Positions 6,207 through 11,714 of a stretch of DNA of 13,547 bases are shown in pieces. Source of the stretch: Clostridiales bacterium (GTDB taxonomy: Bacteria; Bacillota; Clostridia; Oscillospirales; Oscillospiraceae); assembly GCA_004551945.1 (NCBI GenBank), contig SFPN01000038.1, forward strand, positions 1 through 13,547, written 5' to 3'. Position 1 is the stretch's first letter, and each line of letters opens with the position of its first letter. A program made the position numbers and the translations under genes. The notes under the pieces are model-generated. The model was not told the origin of the DNA, ran no database searches, and was given only the letters and a program-made list of their open reading frames with translations.

Positions 6207-6557
6207 ATGAAAACCTATGATAATTTTTTCCTGCCAGTGGAAGACATGGCGCAGGCCAAAGCCTTTTATGGGGAGGTCCTGGGACTGAAGACGAAATTTG
6301 AGTTTCCGGACAGCGGCATGGCGGCCTATCGGGTGGGCCAGGAGGAACCGGCGATCATCCTGAAGGACAGGAAGAAGTTCCCGGACGCAAAACCCACCAT
6401 CTGGTTTGAAGTGGAGGACGTCCGGACCGTGTACCGGCAGCTGCGGGAAAAAGGTCTGGTTTTCCTGTCCGAGCCCTTCCGGATTCGCACCGGCTGGGCG
6501 GCAGAGTTTGAGGACCCCTTCGGCAACCGCCTGGGCATCACCGATTACCTGACGTAA
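6207..6557 (+). CDS. VOC-fold (glyoxalase/bleomycin-resistance-like) protein
   Basis: A 116-residue single-chain VOC protein with two beta-alpha-beta-beta-beta units. The first begins FFLPVEDMAQAKAFYGEVLGL (residues 7-27), and the second ends AEFEDPFGNRLGITDY. The start is ATG 6207 behind AAAAGGAGG. It follows the permease by 14 bases and is the last gene of the efflux operon. The usual first-strand metal ligand (His) is replaced by Asn/Phe (NFF), although the late glutamate region (AEFEDPFGN) is kept. A metal-dependent glyoxalase is therefore doubtful. Binding and sequestering a drug, as in bleomycin-resistance-like proteins, fits the neighbours better. That is inference. Confidence 0.85.
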   Translation: MKTYDNFFLPVEDMAQAKAFYGEVLGLKTKFEFPDSGMAAYRVGQEEPAIILKDRKKFPDAKPTIWFEVEDVRTVYRQLREKGLVFLSEPFRIRTGWAAEFEDPFGNRLGITDYLT

Positions 6558-6588
6558 GCATACAGGTCCTCAGCCGGGGGGAGAAATC

Positions 6589-6603
6589 CCTTGGGCCCCA
6601 AGG
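6589..6603 (+). other. Short GC hairpin after the efflux operon
   Basis: CCTTGG-GCC-CCAAGG forms a perfect six-pair stem 31 bases after the VOC gene. No run of T follows, only ACTTTCCC, so it is at best a weak terminator or an RNA 3' end stabiliser. Confidence 0.3.
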
Positions 6604-6642
6604 ACTTTCCCGATGGTCGAGCGACAAATTCCGCTTATTTTC

Positions 6643-6672
6643 TTGACGGTTCCGGCAGGAACCTGTTATGCT
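6643..6672 (+). promoter_or_regulatory. Promoter of the DUF4097-AraC operon, with palindromic spacer
   Basis: TTGACG (6643-6648), an 18-base spacer, then TATGCT (6667-6672). The spacer holds a perfect palindrome, GGTTCC-GGCA-GGAACC (6648-6663), placed between the two hexamers where an activator or repressor would act. The AraC protein of the same operon is a candidate binder, but AraC sites are normally direct repeats, so this is only a suggestion. Confidence 0.6.
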
Positions 6673-6723
6673 CGCATCAACCCTGCAGGAACCCGAATGA
6701 AACCAAGAAAAAGGAGAACGACG

Positions 6724-7710
6724 ATGAAACAGAGGTTTGTGTGCCTCCTGGCAGCGCTGGCTTTTCTGATGCTGGCAGGCTGCGGCGGGGGGACCCTTTC
6801 GGATAACAAAGCCGAGCAATACACCGCCGGCGACGGTACCGTAACAGAACCCATTAAAAACCTGGAGATCCAGTGGGTCTCTGGCAGCGTGGAGATCTGC
6901 CAGGGTACTGAGGACCAGGTGACCTTCCGGGAAACAGCGGACAGAGTGCTGTCCGACGACTTTGTCATGGGCTGGCGGCTGGAAGGGGAGACCCTGTATA
7001 TTGATTTCTGCGCCGCCAACAGCTGGACTCTGGACATTCCGGACAAGGCGCTGACCGTGACCCTTCCCCAGGACCTGGTGCTGGAGTCCGTTCAGGTAAC
7101 GACTACCTCCGCCACGTTCCATGCCCCGGCGCTGCAGGCCAGAGAGGTGGTGTGCGACACCACCTCCGGCGATCTGACGGCCCAGCTGCTGGGGACGGAA
7201 ACCATCCAGGTAAACACCGTCTCCGGCGCGGTGGAGGTGACCGCTTTGGATGACGCGAAGCAGGTGAAAGCAGCCACCACCTCCGGCAACGTAAACCTGA
7301 CCCTGGGATACGCCGATCAGCTGGATGTGACCACCGTCTCCGGCGTCACCAGGATTACTGCCGACGAATGCCGCCAGACAGACCTGAATTCCACCAGCGG
7401 CAATGTAGCCCTGGACCTGCAGAGTTCCTCCGGCGACTGCGAGGTTACCACAGTATCCGGAGAGGTGACCTTATCCCTGCCGGAAAACGCCGATGCCGCG
7501 GTGGAGTTTAACACGGTGAGCGGCAGCTTTGACAGCGCCCTTTCCCTGCGCAAGGAAGGGGACTGTTACCTTTCCGGCAGCGGACAGAACCGGTACCAGG
7601 TGAAAACCACCTCGGGCAGCCTGCGGATGGAAGCCAAGGAGGGCGGAAGCCGGGGCTTTGGCCAGAAAACGGAGGGCGGAACCACCCTGCCCGCTCTGGC
7701 TTCTGCATGA
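6724..7710 (+). CDS. DUF4097-type repeat lipoprotein
   Basis: A 328-residue exported lipoprotein. The signal peptide covers residues 1-19 with the lipobox LAGC (C20), so it should be anchored to the outer face of the cell membrane. From about residue 120 it shows short beta repeats marked by T-(T/V)-SG at 146-149, 165-168, 185-188, 204-207, 223-226, 243-246, 264-267 and 295-298. The spacing is mostly 19-21 residues and the pattern predicts a right-handed beta solenoid. This is the layout of DUF4097 / adhesin-like putative proteins. The start at ATG 6724 is chosen for the AAAAAGGAG site and signal peptide; an upstream ATG at 6613 would bury the signal sequence and is rejected. It shares an operon with the AraC regulator, 67 bases apart. 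Function unknown; it could be an envelope sensor or surface protein. Confidence 0.85.
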   Translation: MKQRFVCLLAALAFLMLAGCGGGTLSDNKAEQYTAGDGTVTEPIKNLEIQWVSGSVEICQGTEDQVTFRETADRVLSDDFVMGWRLEGETLYIDFCAANSWTLDIPDKALTVTLPQDLVLESVQVTTTSATFHAPALQAREVVCDTTSGDLTAQLLGTETIQVNTVSGAVEVTALDDAKQVKAATTSGNVNLTLGYADQLDVTTVSGVTRITADECRQTDLNSTSGNVALDLQSSSGDCEVTTVSGEVTLSLPENADAAVEFNTVSGSFDSALSLRKEGDCYLSGSGQNRYQVKTTSGSLRMEAKEGGSRGFGQKTEGGTTLPALASA

Positions 7711-7777
7711 ATGGCAAAGAAAGTCGAGAGATTCTGTCTCCGGCCTGATAAACTGGACTGCGTTGGGAGGGGAGAGC

Positions 7778-8656
7778 ATGAAGGAACAGGTCCTGGCGGT
7801 CCAGCGGATGCAGGAGTACATCGAGACAAATCTGGAGCAGGAGATTACCCTGGCGGCCCTTGCCCAGGTGTCCCACTTTTCGCCCTGGCACGCCCGCCGC
7901 TTGTTTCAGCAGTACACCGGTCTGACCCCGGTGGAGTACATCCGCCGTCTGCGGCTGTCCCGCTCGGCGGTGCGGCTGAAGCAGGGGGGATGCCGGGTGA
8001 TCGACGCGGCCTATGACCTGGGCTTTGGCAGCGTGGACGGATACCAACGGGCCTTTCAGAGAGAATTCGGCTGCAACCCCGGCCAGTACGCCAGGACAAA
8101 GGTTCCCATTCCTCTCTTCATCCCTTACGGCGTTCAGTATCGGGAACAAAGAAAGGAGACGGTTTCCATGGAGCAATTACAAAGCCTGTTTGTGCAGCTG
8201 GTCCGAAAGCCGGAGCGGAAGGTGATCCTCAAGCGGGGAATTCGCGCTGAGGACTATTTTACCTACTGTGAAGAGGTGGGGTGCGACGTCTGGGGCATCC
8301 TCACCAGCATGGATGCCCTGGAGGGCGAGCCGGTGTGCCTGTGGCTGCCGGAAGCCTACCGGCGGCCCAACACCTCGGTTTATGTGCAGGGCGTTGAGGT
8401 GGCGGCGGATGACCCCGGCGTGGTTCCGGAGGGGTTTGAGACCATCACCCTGCCTCCGGCAGAGTACCTGATGTTCCAGGGGGAGCCCTTCCGGGAGGAG
8501 GACTACAGCAGCGCCATCCTGGCGGTCCAGCACGGAATGGACCGGTATGACCCATCCTTTCTGGGCTACCAGTGGGACGACACCGTTCCCCGCATCCAGC
8601 TGGAACCCCGGGGAGAGCGGGGCTACATTGAGCTGCGGGGCGTCCGGCCCTTATAA
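7778..8656 (+). CDS. AraC-family regulator with GyrI-like effector-binding domain
   Basis: A 292-residue protein. Two AraC helix-turn-helix motifs lie at about 8-106: LAALAQVSHFSPWHARRLFQ in the first, and VIDAAYDLGFGSVDGYQRAF, then FGCNPGQY, in the second. A GyrI-like/SOUL-fold effector domain follows (about 131-290). DNA-binding first and effector last is the Rob/BmrR-like order used for drug or cationic ligand sensing. The start is ATG 7778 behind GGGAGGGGA. Longer in-frame starts upstream overlap the lipoprotein gene and lack a ribosome site. An internal start at 8168 may also produce the effector domain alone. The gene is followed by a bidirectional terminator. Confidence 0.9.
   Translation: MKEQVLAVQRMQEYIETNLEQEITLAALAQVSHFSPWHARRLFQQYTGLTPVEYIRRLRLSRSAVRLKQGGCRVIDAAYDLGFGSVDGYQRAFQREFGCNPGQYARTKVPIPLFIPYGVQYREQRKETVSMEQLQSLFVQLVRKPERKVILKRGIRAEDYFTYCEEVGCDVWGILTSMDALEGEPVCLWLPEAYRRPNTSVYVQGVEVAADDPGVVPEGFETITLPPAEYLMFQGEPFREEDYSSAILAVQHGMDRYDPSFLGYQWDDTVPRIQLEPRGERGYIELRGVRPL
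8152..8170 (+). promoter_or_regulatory. Internal ribosome binding site and start codon in the AraC gene
   Basis: AAAGGAG (8152-8158) lies nine bases before an in-frame ATG (8168-8170), exactly at the junction between the AraC DNA-binding domain and the GyrI-like domain (residue M131). Translation from here would give a free effector domain of 162 residues. Confidence 0.45.
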
Positions 8657-8657
8657 G

Positions 8658-8701
8658 CAACAAAAAAGTCTGTCATCCACCGATGACAGACTTTTTTGTT
8701 G
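8658..8701. terminator. Bidirectional terminator between convergent genes
   Basis: A perfect 20-pair stem (8658-8677 with 8682-8701) with a CACC loop. The outer part of the stem is A6 on one side and T6 on the other, so both the AraC gene (plus) and the M20 gene (minus) end on a hairpin with a T run. Confidence 0.95.
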
Positions 8702-8708
8702 TGTGATC

Positions 8709-9938
8709 TTACGCCTGGTGCTCCTCCAGCCACCGCAGCGCGGTGTAGGCGTATACGGCGCAGCCCACCGGGAGGGCGTCCTCGTCGAAGGTCACCATGG
8801 GATGGTGCTGGGGGTAGCCGTGACCCTTTTCCGGCTGTCCGCTGGCCAGAGCCAGCATGACCGATGGGACCTTTTGGCTCACATAGGCAAAATCCTCGGA
8901 CCCGGCGGTTTTGGACCCAGTTCCGCCGCCGCTCATGGCGTTCAGCTCTGCCACGGAAAAGGCCCGCTGCTTGCCCAGCAGCTCCTTGACATAGCCTTCG
9001 CAGCAGAGGGACAGGTCCTTGTCGTTAACTAAAGTGGGGCAGCCGCTGCCGAAGGTGACCGAGGCTTCTGCCCGGAAGGTACCCGCCACTCCCTGGGCGA
9101 TCTCTGTCAGGCGCTGCTTAATGAACGACCGGGTCTCCTCGTCAAAGGTGCGGAGGCTTCCGCCCATCACGGCGGTGTCCGGAATGGCGTTGGCGGCGGT
9201 GCCGGCGTGCAGGGTGCCGATGGTCAGCACGGCCCGCTCTCCCATGGCCAGCTCTCTGGCGTGGATCTCCTGGAGGCTCAGCAGAATGTGGGCGGCGGCG
9301 GAAAGGGGATCGATCCCGGTGTTGGGCATGGAGCCGTGGCAGCCCTTGCCCTGGACCTTGATCTCAAAATAGTCTGCCGCCGGTGCGCTGACGCCAGGGG
9401 CGGAGACAATGACCGTGCCCGGCTGGAAGGGCATGGCCGCCATCACGTGGATCATCAAAGCCGCGTCTACCTTGGGGTTTTCCAAAAGTCCCGCCTGGAT
9501 CATGTCGTTGGAGCCCTCAAAGGTCTCTTCTGACGGCTGGAACATCAGCTTTACGGTGCCTGGAATCTCGTCCTCGTGCTCCTTGAGCAGACGGGCCGCT
9601 CCCAGGAGCATGGCGGTGTGCATATCGTGGCCGCAGGCGTGCATGCTGCCGGTCTGGCAGGCAAAGTCCACGCCGGACTTCTCCTGAATGGGCAGGGCGT
9701 CCATGTCTGCCCGGAGCAGAAAGACCTTGCCGGGCTTTTTTCCCCCGGCCAGAGCCACCACACCGGCCCGACCACAGTCCGCAGGCTGGTACCCCATGGC
9801 GGTCAGCTCTCGCTTCACAAAGGAAAGGGTCCGGTCCAGCGCAAAGCCGGTTTCTGCGTTCTGGTGCAGGGTGCGGCGGGAGGAAACCAGCTGATCCCGC
9901 AGAGCTTCTGCTTCCTGCAATAGTGTTTCAGGCGTCAT
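8709..9938 (-). CDS. M20-family amidohydrolase (amidohydrolase/IAA-conjugate type)
   Basis: A 409-residue cytoplasmic metallohydrolase. Metal-site motifs include RADMDALPI (76-84), MHACGHDMH (99-107, with C102 and H104), PSEE (135-138), H164 and a late histidine in QHHPM (H378/H379). The dimerisation domain runs from about 185 to 295. This set, with Cys in ACGHD, marks the M20D group: N-acyl-amino acid, hippurate or indole-acetyl-amino acid amidohydrolases. The start is ATG 9936-9938 behind GGGAGG on the minus strand. There is no signal peptide. Known chemistry is release of an amino acid from an N-acyl conjugate; the exact substrate cannot be read from sequence. It is transcribed alone, converging on the AraC gene. 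Confidence 0.93.
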   Translation of the reverse strand: MTPETLLQEAEALRDQLVSSRRTLHQNAETGFALDRTLSFVKRELTAMGYQPADCGRAGVVALAGGKKPGKVFLLRADMDALPIQEKSGVDFACQTGSMHACGHDMHTAMLLGAARLLKEHEDEIPGTVKLMFQPSEETFEGSNDMIQAGLLENPKVDAALMIHVMAAMPFQPGTVIVSAPGVSAPAADYFEIKVQGKGCHGSMPNTGIDPLSAAAHILLSLQEIHARELAMGERAVLTIGTLHAGTAANAIPDTAVMGGSLRTFDEETRSFIKQRLTEIAQGVAGTFRAEASVTFGSGCPTLVNDKDLSLCCEGYVKELLGKQRAFSVAELNAMSGGGTGSKTAGSEDFAYVSQKVPSVMLALASGQPEKGHGYPQHHPMVTFDEDALPVGCAVYAYTALRWLEEHQA

Positions 9939-10025
9939 AGTTATAACCTCCCAATCAAAAAGACAGCTTTAGCATGGCAGAAACCTTCCCTTTTATGCTT
10001 TGGAATCGCTCTGTCCCGATGGTTT

Positions 10026-10054
10026 ATTTTATCCCTTCTTTCAGGAGAAGTAAA
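10026..10054 (-). promoter_or_regulatory. Candidate promoter of the M20 gene
   Basis: On the minus strand, TTTACT (10049-10054) is followed by a 17-base spacer and TAAAAT (10026-10031), about 90 bases before the M20 start codon. The -35 is weak and overlaps the T-rich tail of the upstream gene's terminator. Confidence 0.45.
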
Positions 10055-10094
10055 GAATAGAAACGTGGGATCATGCCGAAGCACGATCCCACGT
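10055..10094 (-). terminator. Terminator of the coiled-coil zinc protein gene
   Basis: ACGTGGGATC (10063-10072) pairs with GATCCCACGT (10085-10094). After one mismatch the stem continues as TGC/GCA around a CGAA loop. On the minus strand a T-rich run (TTTCTATTCTTT) follows the stem. It lies nine bases past the stop codon of the gene at 10104-10679. Confidence 0.85.
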
Positions 10095-10103
10095 GGAAAC
10101 GAA

Positions 10104-10679
10104 TTAAAAACATCGGGAGCAAGCGGTATATCCTCTCGCCTTGGCGTCAGACAAGCTGATGGCAATCTGGGACTGCCTGAGGTACTGGCAGCCGTTCCGG
10201 TGATACTTGGAGCCTGTCCGGGTAATGTAAACCGTCTGGCCCTGGGTTTCAGAAGAATACGACGAAGCAGAACCACTGGACGAAGCGGACCCGCTGCTCT
10301 GACTGACAGTCTGCCCGGAGCTGCTGCCCGTGCTTTGGCTTGCGCTGGCAGCGCTCTTCTCTGCAAGCTGGGCTTCCAGAGTTTCCACCTGTTCTTCCAG
10401 GGTCTCGACCTCGGCTTCCAGCTCCTGAATCCTGGAATCCTTGTCCCCGCCGGAAGATTCCAGGCGGGAGATGGTGCTGTTCAGATCGTCGATCTCGGCT
10501 GCCATGCTGGCCGCCTGGACGTTCATCTGGTCCGCCAGCAGAGTGTTTTCTTCCCTGGAATCGTAAAGGGAGTACCCCAAAAAACCGCTTCCTGCAATGC
10601 CCAGGAGGAGAACAACCACCAGCGCAGTTTTCAGAGCATTCAGCTTATCACCTTGGGTAAAGTCCCGGAGCTTTTTCAT
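10104..10679 (-). CDS. Membrane-anchored coiled-coil protein with Ada-like zinc-binding tail
   Basis: A 191-residue protein with, in order: a short cytoplasmic end; one membrane helix (about 18-38); a coiled coil (about 42-108, with LEAEVETLEEQVETLEAQL heptads); a Ser/Gly-rich linker (about 109-147); and a C-terminal domain (150-191) of the form VYITRTGSKYHRNGCQYL, then ISLSDAKARGY, then ACSRC. Candidate zinc ligands are H160, C164, C187 and C190. That tail is the small Ada-like metal-binding module often found at the end of exported clostridial nucleases and surface proteins. ATG 10679 is chosen over an ATG eight codons upstream because AAAGGAGG lies between the two. Topology predicts the coiled coil and zinc domain outside the cell. 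Function unknown; a surface DNA- or wall-binding role is a guess. Confidence 0.82.
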   Translation of the reverse strand: MKKLRDFTQGDKLNALKTALVVVLLLGIAGSGFLGYSLYDSREENTLLADQMNVQAASMAAEIDDLNSTISRLESSGGDKDSRIQELEAEVETLEEQVETLEAQLAEKSAASASQSTGSSSGQTVSQSSGSASSSGSASSYSSETQGQTVYITRTGSKYHRNGCQYLRQSQIAISLSDAKARGYTACSRCF

Positions 10680-10730
10680 CAAAATCGACCTCCTTTTCCG
10701 CATCCTAACATGGTATTAAGAGAAAAGAAG

Positions 10731-10747
10731 ATCGAACACTGTCGAAA
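10731..10747. promoter_or_regulatory. Candidate tandem Spo0A boxes
   Basis: TCGAA occurs twice with a ten-base period (ATCGAAC, then TGTCGAAA), 52-68 bases upstream of the coiled-coil zinc protein start. TGTCGAA is the core of the Spo0A box, and ten-base spacing is what tandem Spo0A binding needs. No wider consensus could be tested. Confidence 0.35.
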
Positions 10748-10785
10748 CCTCGCCGGGGTGTTGAGGGCTGAAACCGGAAACAAAG

Positions 10786-10826
10786 AAAAAGACCACAATC
10801 ACCTTGATGGTGATTGTGGTCTTTTT
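10786..10826 (-). terminator. Terminator of the tRNA-Ser pair
   Basis: A perfect 13-pair stem (10791-10803 with 10809-10821) with a five-base loop. On the minus strand it is followed by TTTTTCTTT, and it ends right at the CCA of tRNA-Ser(GCU). It also has TTTTT on the plus strand, so it works both ways. Confidence 0.93.
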
Positions 10827-10848
10827 GGCGGAGAAGGAGAGATTTGAA
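10826..10848 (-). repeat. 3' end of tRNA-Ser(GCU), partner of the orphan copy at 1367-1389
   Basis: These 23 bases (T-loop to CCA) are repeated exactly at 1367-1389 in the same orientation, 9,459 bases to the left. If the interval is an integrated element, this is the attachment copy that keeps the tRNA whole. Confidence 0.75.
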
Positions 10849-10917
10849 CTCTCGCGACGCTCAACACGCCCTACTCCCTTAGCAGGGGAGCCCCTTCGGC
10901 CACTTGGGTACTTCTCC
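10826..10917 (-). tRNA. tRNA-Ser (anticodon GCU)
   Basis: On the minus strand the acceptor GGAGAAG pairs with CTTCTCC, followed by discriminator G and an encoded CCA. The anticodon stem CTCCC/GGGAG carries the loop CTGCTAA, giving anticodon GCU (serine AGC/AGU codons). A long variable arm and the T-arm GAGAG-TTCAAAT-CTCTC are present, as expected for a class II serine tRNA. It lies 28 bases downstream of the second tRNA-Ser, in the same transcript. Confidence 0.97.
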
Positions 10918-10945
10918 AAGTCCGGATCTAACGGTAATATAAAAA

Positions 10946-11032
10946 TGGCGGAGAGAGTGGGATTCGAACCCACGGCCCTTTCGGGTCACCGGTTTTCAAG
11001 ACCGGCTCCTTAAACCGCTCGGACATCTCTCC
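10946..11032 (-). tRNA. tRNA-Ser (anticodon UGA)
   Basis: On the minus strand the acceptor GGAGAGA pairs with TCTCTCC, followed by G and an encoded CCA. The anticodon stem CCGGT/ACCGG carries the loop CTTGAAA, giving anticodon UGA (serine UCN codons). The variable arm (CCC-GAAA-GGG) and the T-arm GTGGG-TTCGAAT-CCCAC are intact. It is the first tRNA of a two-tRNA transcript. Confidence 0.97.
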
Positions 11033-11058
11033 GTTTGCCTCGGTTAGATGCGAGAATT

Positions 11059-11087
11059 ATAATACCATACTCCCCGGCCTTTGTCAA
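11059..11087 (-). promoter_or_regulatory. Promoter of the tRNA-Ser pair
   Basis: On the minus strand, TTGACA (11082-11087) is a perfect -35 box. It is followed by a 17-base spacer and TATTAT (11059-11064), 27 bases before the first tRNA base. Strong sigma-A type promoter, as expected for stable RNA genes. Confidence 0.88.
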
Positions 11088-11126
11088 CCAAAATTCCGGA
11101 AAAGTTTGAACAAAAATCATGGAATC

Positions 11127-11200
11127 TCCCGGCGCCGCAGGCGGCTGCCTTCGCCAGGAGCAGGAATGTCCCGCTTTTTCTGCCTTATTCCTGCCGGGAG
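11127..11200. other. Branched inverted-repeat structure in the intergenic region
   Basis: CTCCCGGC (11127-11134) and GCCGGGAG (11193-11200) form an eight-pair outer stem. Inside it, GCAG/CTGC (11138-11149) and CAGGAAT/ATTCCTG (11161-11167 with 11187-11193) can form two further hairpins; the last shares one base with the outer stem. The GC-rich block sits in an otherwise AT-rich 350-base gap between the tRNA promoter and the gene at 11384. Apart from this, a Spo0A-like box and a weak promoter, I see nothing in the gap. It could be a small RNA, a leader or a chance fold. Confidence 0.35.
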
Positions 11201-11207
11201 AAGAAAT

Positions 11208-11218
11208 TTTCGACAGTG
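11208..11218. promoter_or_regulatory. Candidate Spo0A box
   Basis: TTTCGACAGTG is identical to the reverse complement of the site at 10737-10747, and its core TTCGACA is the complement of the TGTCGAA core of Spo0A boxes. It lies about 165 bases upstream of the small gene at 11384. Confidence 0.3.
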
Positions 11219-11319
11219 ATCCCTGAATCTGTTGGAAATTTGCTGTCATTTTTGAGAGTTTACCGGGAAAATGTCAAACTCTATCGAAATAAGGCGAGCG
11301 AAAATGCTTTAAATTTAAG

Positions 11320-11347
11320 TTGCTTAACGTTAAAATAAAGATACAAA
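11320..11347 (+). promoter_or_regulatory. Weak candidate promoter of the 11384 gene
   Basis: TTGCTT (11320-11325), 16 bases, then TACAAA (11342-11347), about 36 bases before the start codon. The perfect palindrome TTAACGTTAA (11324-11333) overlaps the -35 and spacer and could be an operator. The match to sigma-A is modest, so another sigma factor may be used. Confidence 0.3.
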
Positions 11348-11383
11348 GGGTTACAAAAAAGAAGCAAAACGGAGGAGATAACA

Positions 11384-11653
11384 ATGCGCAAACTACTCCT
11401 TGGTGAAGCAGACTTGACGGAGTGGGCCGGAGACCCACTGACTTGCCGGTATCAGCTTTTGGTCCGGACTACGCCTCCGCCTGTGTGCTGTGAGAGCTAC
11501 GGGATCAGCGTAGAGATCGTGCAGACAGGAGAACGCGAGGAAGTGTGGGACCTGACCGTACGCCCGGATCGGATTCAAGAGCTGGCAGAACAGCTGATCG
11601 GAGGTGGTGTAACCCCCTGTTCCCTGCGGGACATTGTGGAAGACTGGCTGTGA
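11384..11653 (+). CDS. Small DUF6514-like protein
   Basis: An 89-residue protein with ATG 11384 behind CGGAGGAG. It contains CCESYGISVEIVQTGEREEVWDL (split here as CCESYGISVE and TGEREEVWDL) and ends SLRDIVEDWL. No membrane segment or signal peptide is present. The pattern (paired Cys, ESYG, short beta strands, then LRDIVEDWL) is what I remember for DUF6514, a family of short proteins in Oscillospiraceae and related clostridia with no known activity. That assignment is from memory. It precedes the duplicated P-loop ATPase by 61 bases on the same strand without a terminator, so they are probably co-transcribed. Confidence 0.7.
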   Translation: MRKLLLGEADLTEWAGDPLTCRYQLLVRTTPPPVCCESYGISVEIVQTGEREEVWDLTVRPDRIQELAEQLIGGGVTPCSLRDIVEDWL

Positions 11654-11714
11654 CAGAAGCTGGTGAGAGCGCATAAGCTGATTCAGAACCATGGAATGTA
11701 AGGGAGGACAGCTT

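Larger units (their letters stand above)
1367..10848. mobile_element. Possible integrated element bracketed by tRNA-Ser 3' end repeats
   Basis: An exact 23-nt direct repeat of the tRNA-Ser(GCU) 3' end lies at both ends, with the intact tRNA on the right and the orphan copy on the left. This is the geometry of an island inserted at a minus-strand tRNA. The interval carries a serine recombinase, phage-like small genes, the efflux operon, the repeat lipoprotein / AraC pair, an M20 hydrolase and a coiled-coil protein. No tyrosine integrase is present, which would be expected for a tRNA-targeted element. The interval may therefore be a decayed island, or partly ordinary chromosome next to a second, broken tRNA copy. 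Confidence 0.3.

Noticed and set aside
7138..7620. Regular repeats in the lipoprotein gene that could suggest a CRISPR or tandem DNA repeat
   Set aside because: The similarity is at protein level (T-(T/V)-SG turns), the DNA copies vary, and the frame is continuous. It is a repeat protein.
10918..10945. Possible separate promoter between the two tRNA-Ser genes
   Set aside because: Only 28 bases are available and no -35/-10 pair is visible. The strong promoter at 11059-11087 serves both.
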